Positions 43,413 to 52,359 of a DNA stretch of 64,000 nucleotides are shown piece by piece. The notes below the pieces were generated by a model that did not search any database, was not told the DNA's origin, and saw only the letters and a list, made by a program, of their open reading frames with translations. The DNA is from Lachnospiraceae bacterium (GTDB lineage: Bacteria > Bacillota > Clostridia > Lachnospirales > Lachnospiraceae), in assembly GCA_015258065.1 (NCBI GenBank), contig JABZIZ010000001.1, positions 124,001 to 188,000 of the forward strand, written 5' to 3'. The translations under genes and the position numbers were made by a program. Numbering within the stretch: the first letter of the stretch is position 1; the number at the start of each line of letters is the position of its first letter.

Positions 43413-44672
43413 TCACCACTGCAGATGGTTGACTTCCTGCAAGGTCCGCAGGAACGCAGGCGGTCTCAGAAGAGGTGCAGGCGTCATCGGACCCCCGTCA
43501 TGGAAAAAATCCTCCGCTTCTCTTCCCGTCTCCCATCCACTCTTTTTGCAAAAGAGGACGAAACGCTTCGCCGCTTCTTCCGCATTCCATTTCGTTGCGA
43601 TCTCCGTCCTTGCCGCAAGCGACAATTTTTCCCGCAGAGACCTGTCGTTTGCCGCCTCCAGAACCCGTTCACAAAACGCCCTCTTCTTCCCTTTTCCAAA
43701 TACCAGGCCGTTTTCATGATCCCGGATTAAATAGGGCACCGCCCCCGCTTCGGAGGATGCAATCACGGTGCAACCGTTTCCCATTGCCTCGTTGACAACC
43801 GCCCCCCAGCCTTCCAGATAATTGCTGGGAAAAAGAAACAGATCCGCCCTGCCCATTTCTCTTCTGACCTCTTCCGGTTTCAGTGTCCCCGTAAAACGGA
43901 CCGCCGGGGCGAGTTCCCTTCTTTTGCTCTCTGCTTCCAGAAAGGCGCGCAGAGGGCCGTCTCCTGTCATGGTGAGCGTATACGGAATCCCCCTCTCCTT
44001 TAAGAGAGAGGCGGCAGAGAGCGCAAACTCCGGATGCTTGAGCGGTACAAAGCGCCCTGCAAACAGGAGGGAAACGGGAGAAGGACGGTCCCCGGCAGCG
44101 TCCTCTCTTTGCGCGCAGCCTTCTTTCCGATCCGTAGTGCCTTCCTGTCCGTGAACCGTCTCTGTCTCTAAAGGCAACACCTCCGGAAAATAACCCCAGC
44201 GCAACATCTTATGCGGATAACAGTGAATCAGATGGAAATCCGAGGCGACATAGGCGCCTGCGCAAAGCAGATAGACTGGCATCTTCCGGTAGCGGAAATG
44301 CTCCCTGCCTTTGGCAAGCAGTCCCCTGGGAGAAATCGCCTTCCACTGTCCCTCCCGGTAGAGTCGTTCGCTGGCGACAAAGCTAAGCTTCCCCGAAGAG
44401 AGCCGCTCATCGATTAACGTCCTTGGCAGCTGATTCCAGCCGAAAATGACGACATCACTCTCCCGCAGGAGCTGCCTTCCTCTTTCCGGTTCCTTTCTAT
44501 AATCAACGAGCCAGGGAAAGGTACTCTCATCCACCTGCCATCCTGCCTGAACCCGCTCCTTTGTCATCTCCTGCGTCTGCAGGAAGGTAAAATCGCCGCT
44601 GTGTTTTTGCAGGGCATTGGAGAGAGCAATCTGGTGATGATTGATGAAATTGGAAACATGCACGATCTTCAT
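43413..44672 (-). CDS. Family 4 glycosyltransferase
   Basis: A 419-residue GT-B protein. The N-terminal domain reads KIVHVSNFINHHQIALSNALQ, with FGWNQLPRTLIDERLSSGKL. The donor domain has LLFAGRFVPLKHPEFAL, VRFTGTLKPEEVRREM, LFPSNYLEGWGAVVNEAMGNG (EX7E), and IASSEAGAVPYLI. A roughly 25-residue charged insert (TVHGQEGTTDRKEGCAQRED) before the donor domain is unusual. ATG 44672 overlaps the upstream stop as ATGA. The donor is unknown. Confidence 0.86.
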   Translation of the reverse strand: MKIVHVSNFINHHQIALSNALQKHSGDFTFLQTQEMTKERVQAGWQVDESTFPWLVDYRKEPERGRQLLRESDVVIFGWNQLPRTLIDERLSSGKLSFVASERLYREGQWKAISPRGLLAKGREHFRYRKMPVYLLCAGAYVASDFHLIHCYPHKMLRWGYFPEVLPLETETVHGQEGTTDRKEGCAQREDAAGDRPSPVSLLFAGRFVPLKHPEFALSAASLLKERGIPYTLTMTGDGPLRAFLEAESKRRELAPAVRFTGTLKPEEVRREMGRADLFLFPSNYLEGWGAVVNEAMGNGCTVIASSEAGAVPYLIRDHENGLVFGKGKKRAFCERVLEAANDRSLREKLSLAARTEIATKWNAEEAAKRFVLFCKKSGWETGREAEDFFHDGGPMTPAPLLRPPAFLRTLQEVNHLQW

Positions 44673-46003
44673 CGGCCGGGTACCATCGAGCGGTAGATCT
44701 CTAAGAGGCGGGCAAAATTGACATCCGGATGGTGCATTCGCCTGGCCCTCACAGAGGCATTCTTGCGCATTTCATCCGTTTTTTCCGGGTTGTCCCAGAT
44801 TTCCAGAATCGTTGTGGCAAGTTCCGTGACATTCCCTCTGGGAAACAATCTTCCCTCCTTCCCGTCCTGCAGCATGGAGGGAATCCCCCCTGTATTGGAC
44901 GCCGCACAGGGAACCCCTAACAGCATTGCCTCCGCCAGGGCGTTCGGGGAGTTTTCCAGGGAAGAAGGACAGACAAAAACGCTGGCCTTCAAGTATTGTT
45001 CCCTCATTTCCTTTGCGGTCAGGGATCCCAGCATGGTCACATGTTTTTTGAGATGACGAAAGAAAATCAGCCTCCGCAGATAGGCTCCATAAGCACTGAT
45101 CCGCAAAAACCAAGGATATTTGCTGGTGGAAGCGGCATCGATGACACTGTTGCCTGCCACGAACAAATGGGTCTCCGGGTGCTCCTGAATCAGCTTCGGA
45201 AGCGCTTTCAGGATGTAATGCAGCCCCTTGGCGGGCGTGTCCCCCTGCGGGACAAAGATCCGGTACGGCTGTGCGTTTGCTCTTTCCCAGGCTCCATCAT
45301 AAAAGCAGGAGCGCATGGTCTCGTTCATGTGATGATAGGAGAGGGAGAGATTGATTTGAAATGCCGCCTTGCAGTCAAACTCGGTGCGCCCGGTCACATG
45401 CCCGCTCAGACGCAGGGCTTCCTTTTCAAACTCCCCTCTCTTCCGAAATTTCTCGATCTGACGTTTGATGGAATCCCTTCGAATGAGATCCCGAAGGGTC
45501 GGCCAGTTACAGACTCTGGCTGACAGATCTGCGCTATAATAATCCGCATAGATATAACAAAGTCCCTGCAGGCCGATCAGCGTCTGCTCCGGTTTGGCAT
45601 AGGTTCTTGCCATCGCTAATGTATGCGGGAATTCCGTTCCGAAGATATGCACCATATCCGGCAGGAAATCCTGCAAAATGTCACGGAACCTCTCTTCCAG
45701 CGATGCATCGTAGATCTCCGGCTCCTGCAGGTTTTCCTGAAACGAATAAAAGGTCACTCCATCTTCCTGCACCCGTAAATTCCCTAAGGGCGAGGGGAAA
45801 CAAACCGCAAGCGTAATATCCTTTGCGGTCGGCTGCCCGGCTCTTTCCTCCGGGAGATAAGCGTCCTCCCCCGTGCGCGCCCGTCTGTCTTTCTGCATCC
45901 GGTCATAGACTCCCGTCAGCCACCCTTCCCGGTTGGAATACGGAAGCCCGTGCTTTTGCGCAAAGGCGGGGAGCATGATATTCATGAGCCACAGCACCTT
46001 CAT
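44669..46003 (-). CDS. Family 4 glycosyltransferase
   Basis: A 444-residue GT-B enzyme. It begins MKVLWLMNIMLPAFAQKHGLP. The DMVHIFGTEFPHTLAMA segment and LIGLQGLCYIYADYY come next, then a donor domain with PQGDTPAKGLHYILKAL, TMLGSLTAKEMREQYLKASV, and PSSLENSPNALAEAMLLGVP (EX7E). I chose ATG 46003 because the fold starts there and it lies 5 bases after the lipoprotein stop. The ATG at 46036 adds 11 residues inside that gene. The donor is unknown. Confidence 0.85.
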   Translation of the reverse strand: MKVLWLMNIMLPAFAQKHGLPYSNREGWLTGVYDRMQKDRRARTGEDAYLPEERAGQPTAKDITLAVCFPSPLGNLRVQEDGVTFYSFQENLQEPEIYDASLEERFRDILQDFLPDMVHIFGTEFPHTLAMARTYAKPEQTLIGLQGLCYIYADYYSADLSARVCNWPTLRDLIRRDSIKRQIEKFRKRGEFEKEALRLSGHVTGRTEFDCKAAFQINLSLSYHHMNETMRSCFYDGAWERANAQPYRIFVPQGDTPAKGLHYILKALPKLIQEHPETHLFVAGNSVIDAASTSKYPWFLRISAYGAYLRRLIFFRHLKKHVTMLGSLTAKEMREQYLKASVFVCPSSLENSPNALAEAMLLGVPCAASNTGGIPSMLQDGKEGRLFPRGNVTELATTILEIWDNPEKTDEMRKNASVRARRMHHPDVNFARLLEIYRSMVPGR

Positions 46004-46008
46004 CCTGT

Positions 46009-46743
46009 TTACCGATTCAGACCGGTGATGGTCCATTCCCCGTCAATCTCACCCAGCTCCAGATTGGGTTTTGCTTCTTTTCCCGGCAAAAAAAATCCGT
46101 CCTTCGTTAAGGGAGCGTCGAAAAGATTCATGGTGACCACCGATTGGACGAAATCTTCGGTGAAGTCCTTTTTAGAGAGTTTGATAGCGGAGAGAGAGGA
46201 GAGCGTATTATAATCCTGATCTTCCAGCGCCAGAATGATTTCCCCCGCCTTCTCCAGCGCCTGTGCGTTTTTGCAGGCAGGGGTTGCATCCTTCATCACG
46301 ACCTTCCTCGCTTTGGAGGTATCCGTCCCCTCCACCTTTCCCTGATAAGAAAGCTCCACCCCATTTCCCAGTTCCATGCCGCTCTTCAGCGCTGTGGTAT
46401 CAAATTCGCCTTCGGCGCTTTCATCCTCGCTCTGATGAAAAGAGAGGGTTTTACCGTCCTGCGTCTGAATGGTCACCGTATTCATGGAAGCGTCAATGAT
46501 CACCCCCCGTATCGTCGTCGTGCCGGTATCCTGTTCGCCTGTCGATGCCTGCGCATTCATCAGTGAATCCGGCTCTGTCGACTCTGCGCCCGCTGCGTTT
46601 GCGCCCGAAACAGAAGCGGCGGAAGAGGCATTGTTCTCTGCCTTTTTTCCGCTCTGTCCACAGGCCCCCAGCGTCCATGCACACAGCAGAAGGGTTGCTG
46701 TCATCCCTGCCTTCCCCATTCGCTTCATCCCTGTTTTTTTCAT
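46009..46743 (-). CDS. Orphan secreted lipoprotein of unknown function
   Basis: A 244-residue protein with a lipoprotein signal: KRMGKAGMTATLLLCAWTLGAC, cleaved before Cys in the LGAC lipobox. After a Ser/Ala/Asn-rich linker (about residues 30-70) comes a beta-rich domain, TTIRGVIIDASMNTVTIQT, and then a DUF4878-like NTF2-type C-terminal half with EWTITGLN at the end. I recognise no enzyme motif. It is inserted between glycosyltransferase genes with coupled ends (ATGA with the upstream GT2), so it should be co-expressed. It may be a glycan-locus accessory outside the membrane. Function unknown. Confidence 0.8.
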   Translation of the reverse strand: MKKTGMKRMGKAGMTATLLLCAWTLGACGQSGKKAENNASSAASVSGANAAGAESTEPDSLMNAQASTGEQDTGTTTIRGVIIDASMNTVTIQTQDGKTLSFHQSEDESAEGEFDTTALKSGMELGNGVELSYQGKVEGTDTSKARKVVMKDATPACKNAQALEKAGEIILALEDQDYNTLSSLSAIKLSKKDFTEDFVQSVVTMNLFDAPLTKDGFFLPGKEAKPNLELGEIDGEWTITGLNR

Positions 46744-47627
46744 CGTTTCTCCTCCTTTTTCCCACGGAGCCTGTACACGCCCCGTTTTACTGCCTGATAA
46801 GCTCCCGCCGTCTTCGGATTTTCTGCCATCTTTGCCCGGAGCGGCTGGAGGGTCAGTGTCCTTAACAGATCATAGAAATGGATTTTCTTCTCCGGAAGAT
46901 AGAGAGAGATAATATTTCTGCGCTCTTCCTCCGACTTTTTGCGGTTTCTCTCCTGTTCCGAGAAGCCCCCTCCCTCATAATTTGCGATCGTCATCGGGAT
47001 ATAATGCGTCTTCGCTTCCTTTTTGTAGAAAAGTCGCAGGAAATGTTCGTAATCGGAGCGTACCTGCCACCTCGTATCGAAGTTCTCTCCCCGCATCAGC
47101 CTCAGGTCATAGAAGCAGGCCTGGTGACAGGGCACATTCCTGTAACAGGCAAAATCATCAATCTTCGGATTGCTGGCCACCCTCTGTCCCGTCTTCTCTT
47201 CGAACACATCTCCATAAAAAATAGCTTCCTGCCGCTTCTTCTCCCCGAAACGCTTCATATAGGCATTTAAGGCCTGGAGCACATTCTCCCCTGCAAAAGT
47301 GTCCCCACAGTTTAGAAAATAGCAATAGGAAAAGGCTTCCTCGAGTGCCTTCTCCTCCTCTTTCCACACCTCCGCTAACGCCTGATTCATCGCATCATAG
47401 ATGCCTGCGTCCCTCGTTCGGACGAGCCGCATCTTCTTATCCCAGGAGACATCCTTCTCGAAATGAAAGCGCTCCTTCATCTCTTCAATCGAAGAATCGT
47501 TCGATCCTCCGTCCTTGATGATGACACGGTAGTTGGAATAGGTCTGCATCCGGATGCTGTTTAACGTTTCAATCAGCTTCCTTCCTGCATTAAAAGTCAC
47601 TACGATGATGTAAAAAAAATTCTGCAT
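46740..47627 (-). CDS. Family 2 glycosyltransferase (WcaA/PGL-type)
   Basis: A 295-residue GT-A enzyme. YIIVVTFNAGRKLIETLNSI and RVIIKDGGSNDSS match the short GT2 group that reads I-K-D-G-x-S-x-D. SYCYFLNCGDTFAG near residue 108 provides the acidic site, and NVPCHQACFYDLRLM contains the conserved HQ pair. I chose ATG 47627 because GGGAG lies 7 bases upstream and the fold begins there. A 111-base gap separates it from the EpsG-type gene. The donor is unknown. Confidence 0.86.
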   Translation of the reverse strand: MQNFFYIIVVTFNAGRKLIETLNSIRMQTYSNYRVIIKDGGSNDSSIEEMKERFHFEKDVSWDKKMRLVRTRDAGIYDAMNQALAEVWKEEEKALEEAFSYCYFLNCGDTFAGENVLQALNAYMKRFGEKKRQEAIFYGDVFEEKTGQRVASNPKIDDFACYRNVPCHQACFYDLRLMRGENFDTRWQVRSDYEHFLRLFYKKEAKTHYIPMTIANYEGGGFSEQERNRKKSEEERRNIISLYLPEKKIHFYDLLRTLTLQPLRAKMAENPKTAGAYQAVKRGVYRLRGKKEEKR

Positions 47628-47738
47628 CTGCCTGCTCCCGTCTCGCTTCTCCTGTCTGTGGTCTTCTGTCCTGCGTTTTTTATCACCTGATTCTGATCGC
47701 GTTTTTCTCTCCATCTTACCACAAAGAGCCTCTTTTTT

Positions 47739-48971
47739 TTACCGACTTTCGCTCCCGTAACCGACATCGGACACCAGGGGCAGCGGGTCGTGAAACAGAA
47801 AGGTCTGATAGGGCAGAAGCCGGATCCCGTCATCCTTTGCATGCGCCATGAAGTGGGCAAAGGTCATCAGGCAGAAAAGCCAAACAAAAGCCTGTATCCT
47901 TCTCCCCTTTCGCTGCGGGAATCTCCCCCTCTTACAGACTTCATTTTTCTCCGCCCCGGCAGCCTGCTTTTCCCGAAGCCCCTTCAGAAGGGAGGGTAGC
48001 AGCAGAAGCTGCGTCACCACCAGATAATAGGCGATCCTGGACAGAATCGGCACAAAAGAGCAGAAGAGATAGAGGAGAAGCGCCAGCACATTGCATTTCA
48101 GATAAAAAACCTCTTCCTCCGAATCGCTCTTTTTTCCCCTGACATAAAAATACAACAGCAGAAGAAGCACGAGCCTTGCCACGTTCGGTAAAGAGGTTCC
48201 CCCGCTTAAATATTCCGTATTCTCATAGGTCGGGTAGAGCCGTAACAGCAGTGCCAGATACGGCTTCTGTAAAAAGAGACAGGACAGAAAAAAAACACTT
48301 CCTGCCAGGAGCAGGCTTTTTTTCCATTTGATCTTCGCCAAAGGATAAAACACAAATACCACCAGCACCGATTTATGAAAGAGCGCCCCCATCAGCACCA
48401 GCAGCACAAAGCGCGGATAGTCTCCCTCAAAAAAATAAGACAGGGAATAGAGGGCAATGGATAGCACGAAATAATAGCGTACCGTTCCCATCGTTTGAAA
48501 ATAGAAGCCAAGCAACAGGAACAGCACCAGACTTTCCGGAAGGGAGACAGAAAGTTTTCGGAAGGCAAGGAAGAAAAAGAGCAGCGTCAAAAAGGCATAG
48601 ATCGCAAAGACCGCAAGATCGTTTTCAAATCCGAAGAAAGTATAAACCCCTCTCGCTAACAGATTGAAGCCTACCTCCGTCGCAATATGCGGTACACGAC
48701 TGTAGGCCAGGTGCATAAACTCCCGATAAGATTCGTAGTCATTTCCCACATTCCTGCGAAGGGAAGACAGTGCAAAAAGCAGGAGAAAGGACAGGCTGAT
48801 GCAGCCCCGGTACAGATATGCCGCCCTGCTGTGCGTCTCTGCATCCGATGTTCGCAGACGGATCTCCCCCTCCGGTGTCCGCTTCTTTTCATCCGCACCG
48901 GCTCTCTGTAATTCCTGCATCAAGGCCGCAAGGAACAGAATCAGGACCGTCAGTCCCAAATAAACGATCAT
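47739..48971 (-). CDS. EpsG family polysaccharide polymerase
   Basis: A 410-residue polytopic protein with about ten helices. It has the EpsG landmark RRNVGNDYESYREFMHLAY near residue 70, and FQTMGTVRYYFVLSIALYSLSYFF with FHKSVLVVFVFYPLAK, matching the R-x-x-l-a and H-x-s regions of the family. EpsG/Wzy proteins polymerise undecaprenyl-linked repeat units outside the membrane. A charged hydrophilic insert follows the first helix (ELQRAGADEKKRTPEG). Its start overlaps the upstream GT2 as ATGA. It is one of two polymerase candidates in the locus. Confidence 0.85.
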   Translation of the reverse strand: MIVYLGLTVLILFLAALMQELQRAGADEKKRTPEGEIRLRTSDAETHSRAAYLYRGCISLSFLLLFALSSLRRNVGNDYESYREFMHLAYSRVPHIATEVGFNLLARGVYTFFGFENDLAVFAIYAFLTLLFFFLAFRKLSVSLPESLVLFLLLGFYFQTMGTVRYYFVLSIALYSLSYFFEGDYPRFVLLVLMGALFHKSVLVVFVFYPLAKIKWKKSLLLAGSVFFLSCLFLQKPYLALLLRLYPTYENTEYLSGGTSLPNVARLVLLLLLYFYVRGKKSDSEEEVFYLKCNVLALLLYLFCSFVPILSRIAYYLVVTQLLLLPSLLKGLREKQAAGAEKNEVCKRGRFPQRKGRRIQAFVWLFCLMTFAHFMAHAKDDGIRLLPYQTFLFHDPLPLVSDVGYGSESR

Positions 48972-49795
48972 GACACCTTTCCTCTCGCTTTTTTCTCTAT
49001 CTCGATCTGCTTCCCTCTCCGGATGCCTTCCCGCATCTGGTGCAGACAGTGGAAAAAGGAGAGGTCTGCCGGAAATTTCTTCCGGTTTTTGAGAAGAAAC
49101 CGGATGGAGAGCGGAAATGCTCCCGCCCCATACAGGAAATGATAGAGCACCCCCCTGTCATGAAAAAAACGATCCGTGTATCCGTGAAACCAGGTCGACT
49201 CTCTGGCTCTTTCTTCGCCGATTTCCTTTGGCACACGATAAATCCGCAGCCCCGCCTTCAGGCAGTCCCGCAAAAAAAGGCTGTCTTCTCCATTGGAAAA
49301 AGGCGCTCCCCCACCGAAGAGGGTGGAGAATTTCACGCCGGTTGTCTTTAATGATTTGGTTCTAGCCGCAATCGCATAGGCGGGATAACGGCCATAATTG
49401 TACCAATGTACCCGCCCTTTCTTACTGATATGGTACGTCTGCCTGCCTGCCGACTGCTGGACATTGAAAAGAATCAGATCGGCCTTCTCATTTTTGTCAA
49501 AGGCATCGATCACGACCTGCGCATAGCCCTCCCGGTATACAATGTCTTCATCGGCAAAGAGGCAGAGTTCGCTCCCTGCCTTCTCCAGCGCCAGGTTTCT
49601 AGACAGCCCGACGCCCCTTTCCTTCCGGTTCAGGCAGAGGATCTGTGAAGCGTTGTGCTCATAAGTAGACATTGCCTGCTCAAAGCACTGGTTCACAATG
49701 ACCGCACCGCACTCCAAATGCATGCGGTCCGCTAACGTCAATGTATTCTCTTCCACCGCAGACACCAACATCTGCAGTCTCTCTTTTCCCCTCAT
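48968..49795 (-). CDS. Family 2-like glycosyltransferase
   Basis: A 275-residue GT-A-like protein. MLVSAVEENTLTLADRMHL at the start, then VGLSRNLALEKAGSELCLFADEDIVYREGY, whose FADEDIVY matches the DxD area. STLFGGGAPFSNGEDSLFL supplies the C-terminal catalytic-base motif, and RESTWFHGYTDRFFHDRGVLYH follows. This is the reduced GT2 form used for rhamnosyl- and galactosyl-type transferases. ATG 49795 was chosen over an upstream frame because it overlaps the Wzz stop as ATGA. The donor is unknown. Confidence 0.78.
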   Translation of the reverse strand: MRGKERLQMLVSAVEENTLTLADRMHLECGAVIVNQCFEQAMSTYEHNASQILCLNRKERGVGLSRNLALEKAGSELCLFADEDIVYREGYAQVVIDAFDKNEKADLILFNVQQSAGRQTYHISKKGRVHWYNYGRYPAYAIAARTKSLKTTGVKFSTLFGGGAPFSNGEDSLFLRDCLKAGLRIYRVPKEIGEERARESTWFHGYTDRFFHDRGVLYHFLYGAGAFPLSIRFLLKNRKKFPADLSFFHCLHQMREGIRRGKQIEIEKKARGKVS

Positions 49796-50844
49796 TGCCC
49801 CCTCGTTCCGTAATATCGATTCAGGAATTTCAGATCTGCGTCGAATAAAAGAAGCCCCTTGACCGGGATCTTCTCCTCCATCAGCTTTGCAAGCCTGTGC
49901 TCGATCAGAGCGCCGTGTGTCTGCCCCGTCCGCACGCAGAACAAAAAGCTCCCCTTCCCTTTTTCCGCAGATAAAACTTCCTCTGCGCAGAGCAGACAGA
50001 CGGTCTCTCCTGAAGCAAGGAGTTGCTTTCCCTTCTCTCTTCTTTCCGCTTCCAGCATGGTGGGAGCCTGTCCTCCCTCCCCTGCCATTTTCAACAGAAC
50101 CTCTTTGGTCAGAACCTCTCTGTCCTCTGTTTTCAACCGATTCCAATCGATTTCTTCTTTTCCGAAAACTGCCAAAACCGGCAGGCAGTAGCGCTCCCTT
50201 GCCTGCTCCGGTGTATAGACCCGATCATCTGCCGCATTCCGGAAATACAAAAGGAAAAACATGAAAAGTGCGCCGAAGACGGCTCCCGAGACAGCGGCAC
50301 TCCCCGTTCGGTCGGTCAAAAGTACCGGCTGTACAGAGCCCTCCCGCAAAACCTCAATGCGCGTAAATTCCTTCCTTGCCTTTCCAAATTTCACCAACGC
50401 TTTTAGCTGCGCATGCAGGATCTTCTCCGCCCTTTTCGGACTCGCATCCTCTACCGTCACATCCATCAACCTGAGGTCGGACGGTAGGGATACTTTCGTC
50501 TCCTTCTGCACCGTGTCTCTATCGATCTGCTCTCCCGCGAGTTCTTGCATCACGGCATCCACAATCTCATCGGATTTCATCAGCTGGTGCTGCCAGGTAT
50601 AAGAGTTGAAATAATCCTCTGCTTCCTCTTTCTGATTCGGCGTAAAATGCAGATAAACCGTTCCGCTTGCCAGGTACGTCTGCTGCCTGCCTGCAAATAC
50701 ACAGAAATAATAAACGGCCGTCAGGAGAAGCGCTCCCACTACGGACGCGAGTGGAATCAGCCAGATTCTCCGCAGCAGACGCAGGTAGAAAAAGCGCAGC
50801 GCCAGCCTTTCATTCAGATGTCTCTCCGTCTCTTTCTCCCTCAT
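49792..50844 (-). CDS. Wzz/YveK-type chain-length protein with a C-terminal BY-kinase-like remnant
   Basis: A 350-residue protein. A first membrane helix (IPLASVVGALLLTAVYYF) lies at about residues 35-52, the Wzz extracytoplasmic domain follows, and a second helix (SAAVSGAVFGALFMFFLLYF) lies near 185-205. A cytoplasmic domain of about 145 residues extends beyond the usual end of YveK/CapA proteins. Its GSFLFCVRTGQTHGALIEH and VKGLLLFDADLKFLNRYYG resemble the C-terminal half of BY-kinases (CpsD), but no Walker A or Tyr cluster is present. It probably controls polymer length together with the EpsG-type protein. ATG 50844 has AAGGA 5 bases upstream; a GTG at 50847 precedes it. Confidence 0.8.
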   Translation of the reverse strand: MREKETERHLNERLALRFFYLRLLRRIWLIPLASVVGALLLTAVYYFCVFAGRQQTYLASGTVYLHFTPNQKEEAEDYFNSYTWQHQLMKSDEIVDAVMQELAGEQIDRDTVQKETKVSLPSDLRLMDVTVEDASPKRAEKILHAQLKALVKFGKARKEFTRIEVLREGSVQPVLLTDRTGSAAVSGAVFGALFMFFLLYFRNAADDRVYTPEQARERYCLPVLAVFGKEEIDWNRLKTEDREVLTKEVLLKMAGEGGQAPTMLEAERREKGKQLLASGETVCLLCAEEVLSAEKGKGSFLFCVRTGQTHGALIEHRLAKLMEEKIPVKGLLLFDADLKFLNRYYGTRGQ

Positions 50845-50872
50845 CACTTTCCTTCTAATTCGACTCCTCGCC

Positions 50873-52318
50873 CTATCTTCCGGATTCTTTCTCCTTCTTT
50901 TCTTCCTTCTCCTCTTCCTTTAACGCGGTCGTCTGGCTCCCGTCTACCCCCTCCGTGGCATCCGGTGTAAAGAGGATTTTGAGCGTTAACAGCATCAGTT
51001 TCAAGTCCAGCCACACCGAATAATTTTCGATATAAGTCAGGTCCAGTTTGAGCTTGTCATAAGGCGTCGTGTTATATTTGCCATATACCTGTGCATAGCC
51101 GGCAAGTCCAGCCTTCACCTTCATACGAAAGACGAATTCCGGCATGCTCTCTACATACTGTGCAATGATTTCCGGTCGTTCGGGTCTGGGACCTATGAAG
51201 GACATCTCGCCCTTCAGAATATTGAAAAGCTGCGGCAGTTCATCAATCCGGCAGGCTCTGATTACATGCCCGAACGGTGTGATTCTGTCATCGTTCTTCC
51301 TGGCAAGTCTGGCCACGCCGTCTTTCTCCGCATCCACCCTCATACTGCGAAATTTCAAGATTCTGAATTGCTTTCCGTTCAAGGTGCATCTGGTTTGACG
51401 GTATAAAACGGGACCTCCGTCGTACCATTTAATGATCAGAGCCGCAAGCAGCATCAGGGGGGAGGTCAGTACAATCAGGATAACCGAGCAGACAAGGTCA
51501 ATCAGCCTCTTAATCACCGCCTGCTCGGTCTTCATCGCATAATCTCGCACAAAAAAGAGGGGGGTATCAAAGAGATGCATCTGATCCGCCCCGTGTAGCA
51601 GAACATCCGGAATCCTGGGGGAGAGATAGATGCGAATCGCATGGGAATAACAGAATTTCAACAGCTTGTTTCTAAGCGGCGTCTGAATGTCCCAAAGCAC
51701 GACTCCCCCGTAGCCCTTCGTGCACTCCTCTTCCACTGCTTCCATTCCCTCCGCAATGTTCATGCATTTCTCAATCACATAGCGATCTTTTCTGGAATTG
51801 AATTTATTCAGGATATCATCCGCCGGATAGGCGTCACTGATCAGCAGAAGGCGCCTCGGGGGGAAGACCTTCACATAAATCCGGTTTGCCGCCGCCACCC
51901 AAAGGAAGGTAAGGAGCAGCTGCAGTGCTGTCACAAGCAGCATCGGGGGAAGAGGAACCAGCCAGTTGTGCATCAACGAGAGCTGGAAGTAAGTGATGCT
52001 ATTGACCAGAAGCAGCGCAAAGATCTGTGAAAAAAAGACTTCCAGCGCTTTCAGATAACCGATTTTGAGTCCGCCATAGGTTCTGGTAAAAAAGGTCAGC
52101 AGGATTAAATAGACGATCAGCACCAGGAGATGTCCGCGGTATTGCAACTTCAGTCCCACTCCGAGAGGATAGCCCTCCACGGTATAAGTCGGTTCGCTTA
52201 AAAAAGGATAGTAGGTATGAAACCAAACATAAGCATAGACGCTCAACTGCAAAAGGAGACAGATGAGATCCAGATGCAGGACTACGATTCTTTTAACGGA
52301 TTCTGATTTTCCCAACAA
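50873..52318 (-). CDS. Initiating polyprenyl glycosylphosphotransferase (WbaP/CpsE type)
   Basis: A 481-residue enzyme. Five predicted N-terminal helices (LDLICLLLQLSVYAYVWF and after) precede a central Rossmann-like domain (LLISDAYPADDILNKF) and a C-terminal catalytic domain with KRLIDLVCSVILIVLTSPLM, KFRSMRVDAEKDGVARL, DELPQLFNILKGEMSFIGPRPE, and KAGLAGYAQVYGKYNT. It transfers a sugar-phosphate (often Glc-1-P or Gal-1-P) to undecaprenyl phosphate to start the polymer. The start is TTG 52318 with GGAG 12 bases upstream, so it is uncertain. It is the second initiator, beside the PglC-like enzyme at 25147-25800. Confidence 0.88.
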   Translation of the reverse strand: MLGKSESVKRIVVLHLDLICLLLQLSVYAYVWFHTYYPFLSEPTYTVEGYPLGVGLKLQYRGHLLVLIVYLILLTFFTRTYGGLKIGYLKALEVFFSQIFALLLVNSITYFQLSLMHNWLVPLPPMLLVTALQLLLTFLWVAAANRIYVKVFPPRRLLLISDAYPADDILNKFNSRKDRYVIEKCMNIAEGMEAVEEECTKGYGGVVLWDIQTPLRNKLLKFCYSHAIRIYLSPRIPDVLLHGADQMHLFDTPLFFVRDYAMKTEQAVIKRLIDLVCSVILIVLTSPLMLLAALIIKWYDGGPVLYRQTRCTLNGKQFRILKFRSMRVDAEKDGVARLARKNDDRITPFGHVIRACRIDELPQLFNILKGEMSFIGPRPERPEIIAQYVESMPEFVFRMKVKAGLAGYAQVYGKYNTTPYDKLKLDLTYIENYSVWLDLKLMLLTLKILFTPDATEGVDGSQTTALKEEEKEEKKEKESGR

Positions 52319-52359
52319 AGTCTGTATTCACTCCGATTTTCTAACACAAATATCGTCTT

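Noticed and set aside
47739..47760. AAAGAG/CTCTTT with a T-run near the EpsG stop as a terminator
   Set aside because: The stem is 6 bp with a one-base spacer, and the T-run lies on the wrong strand for the minus-strand operon.
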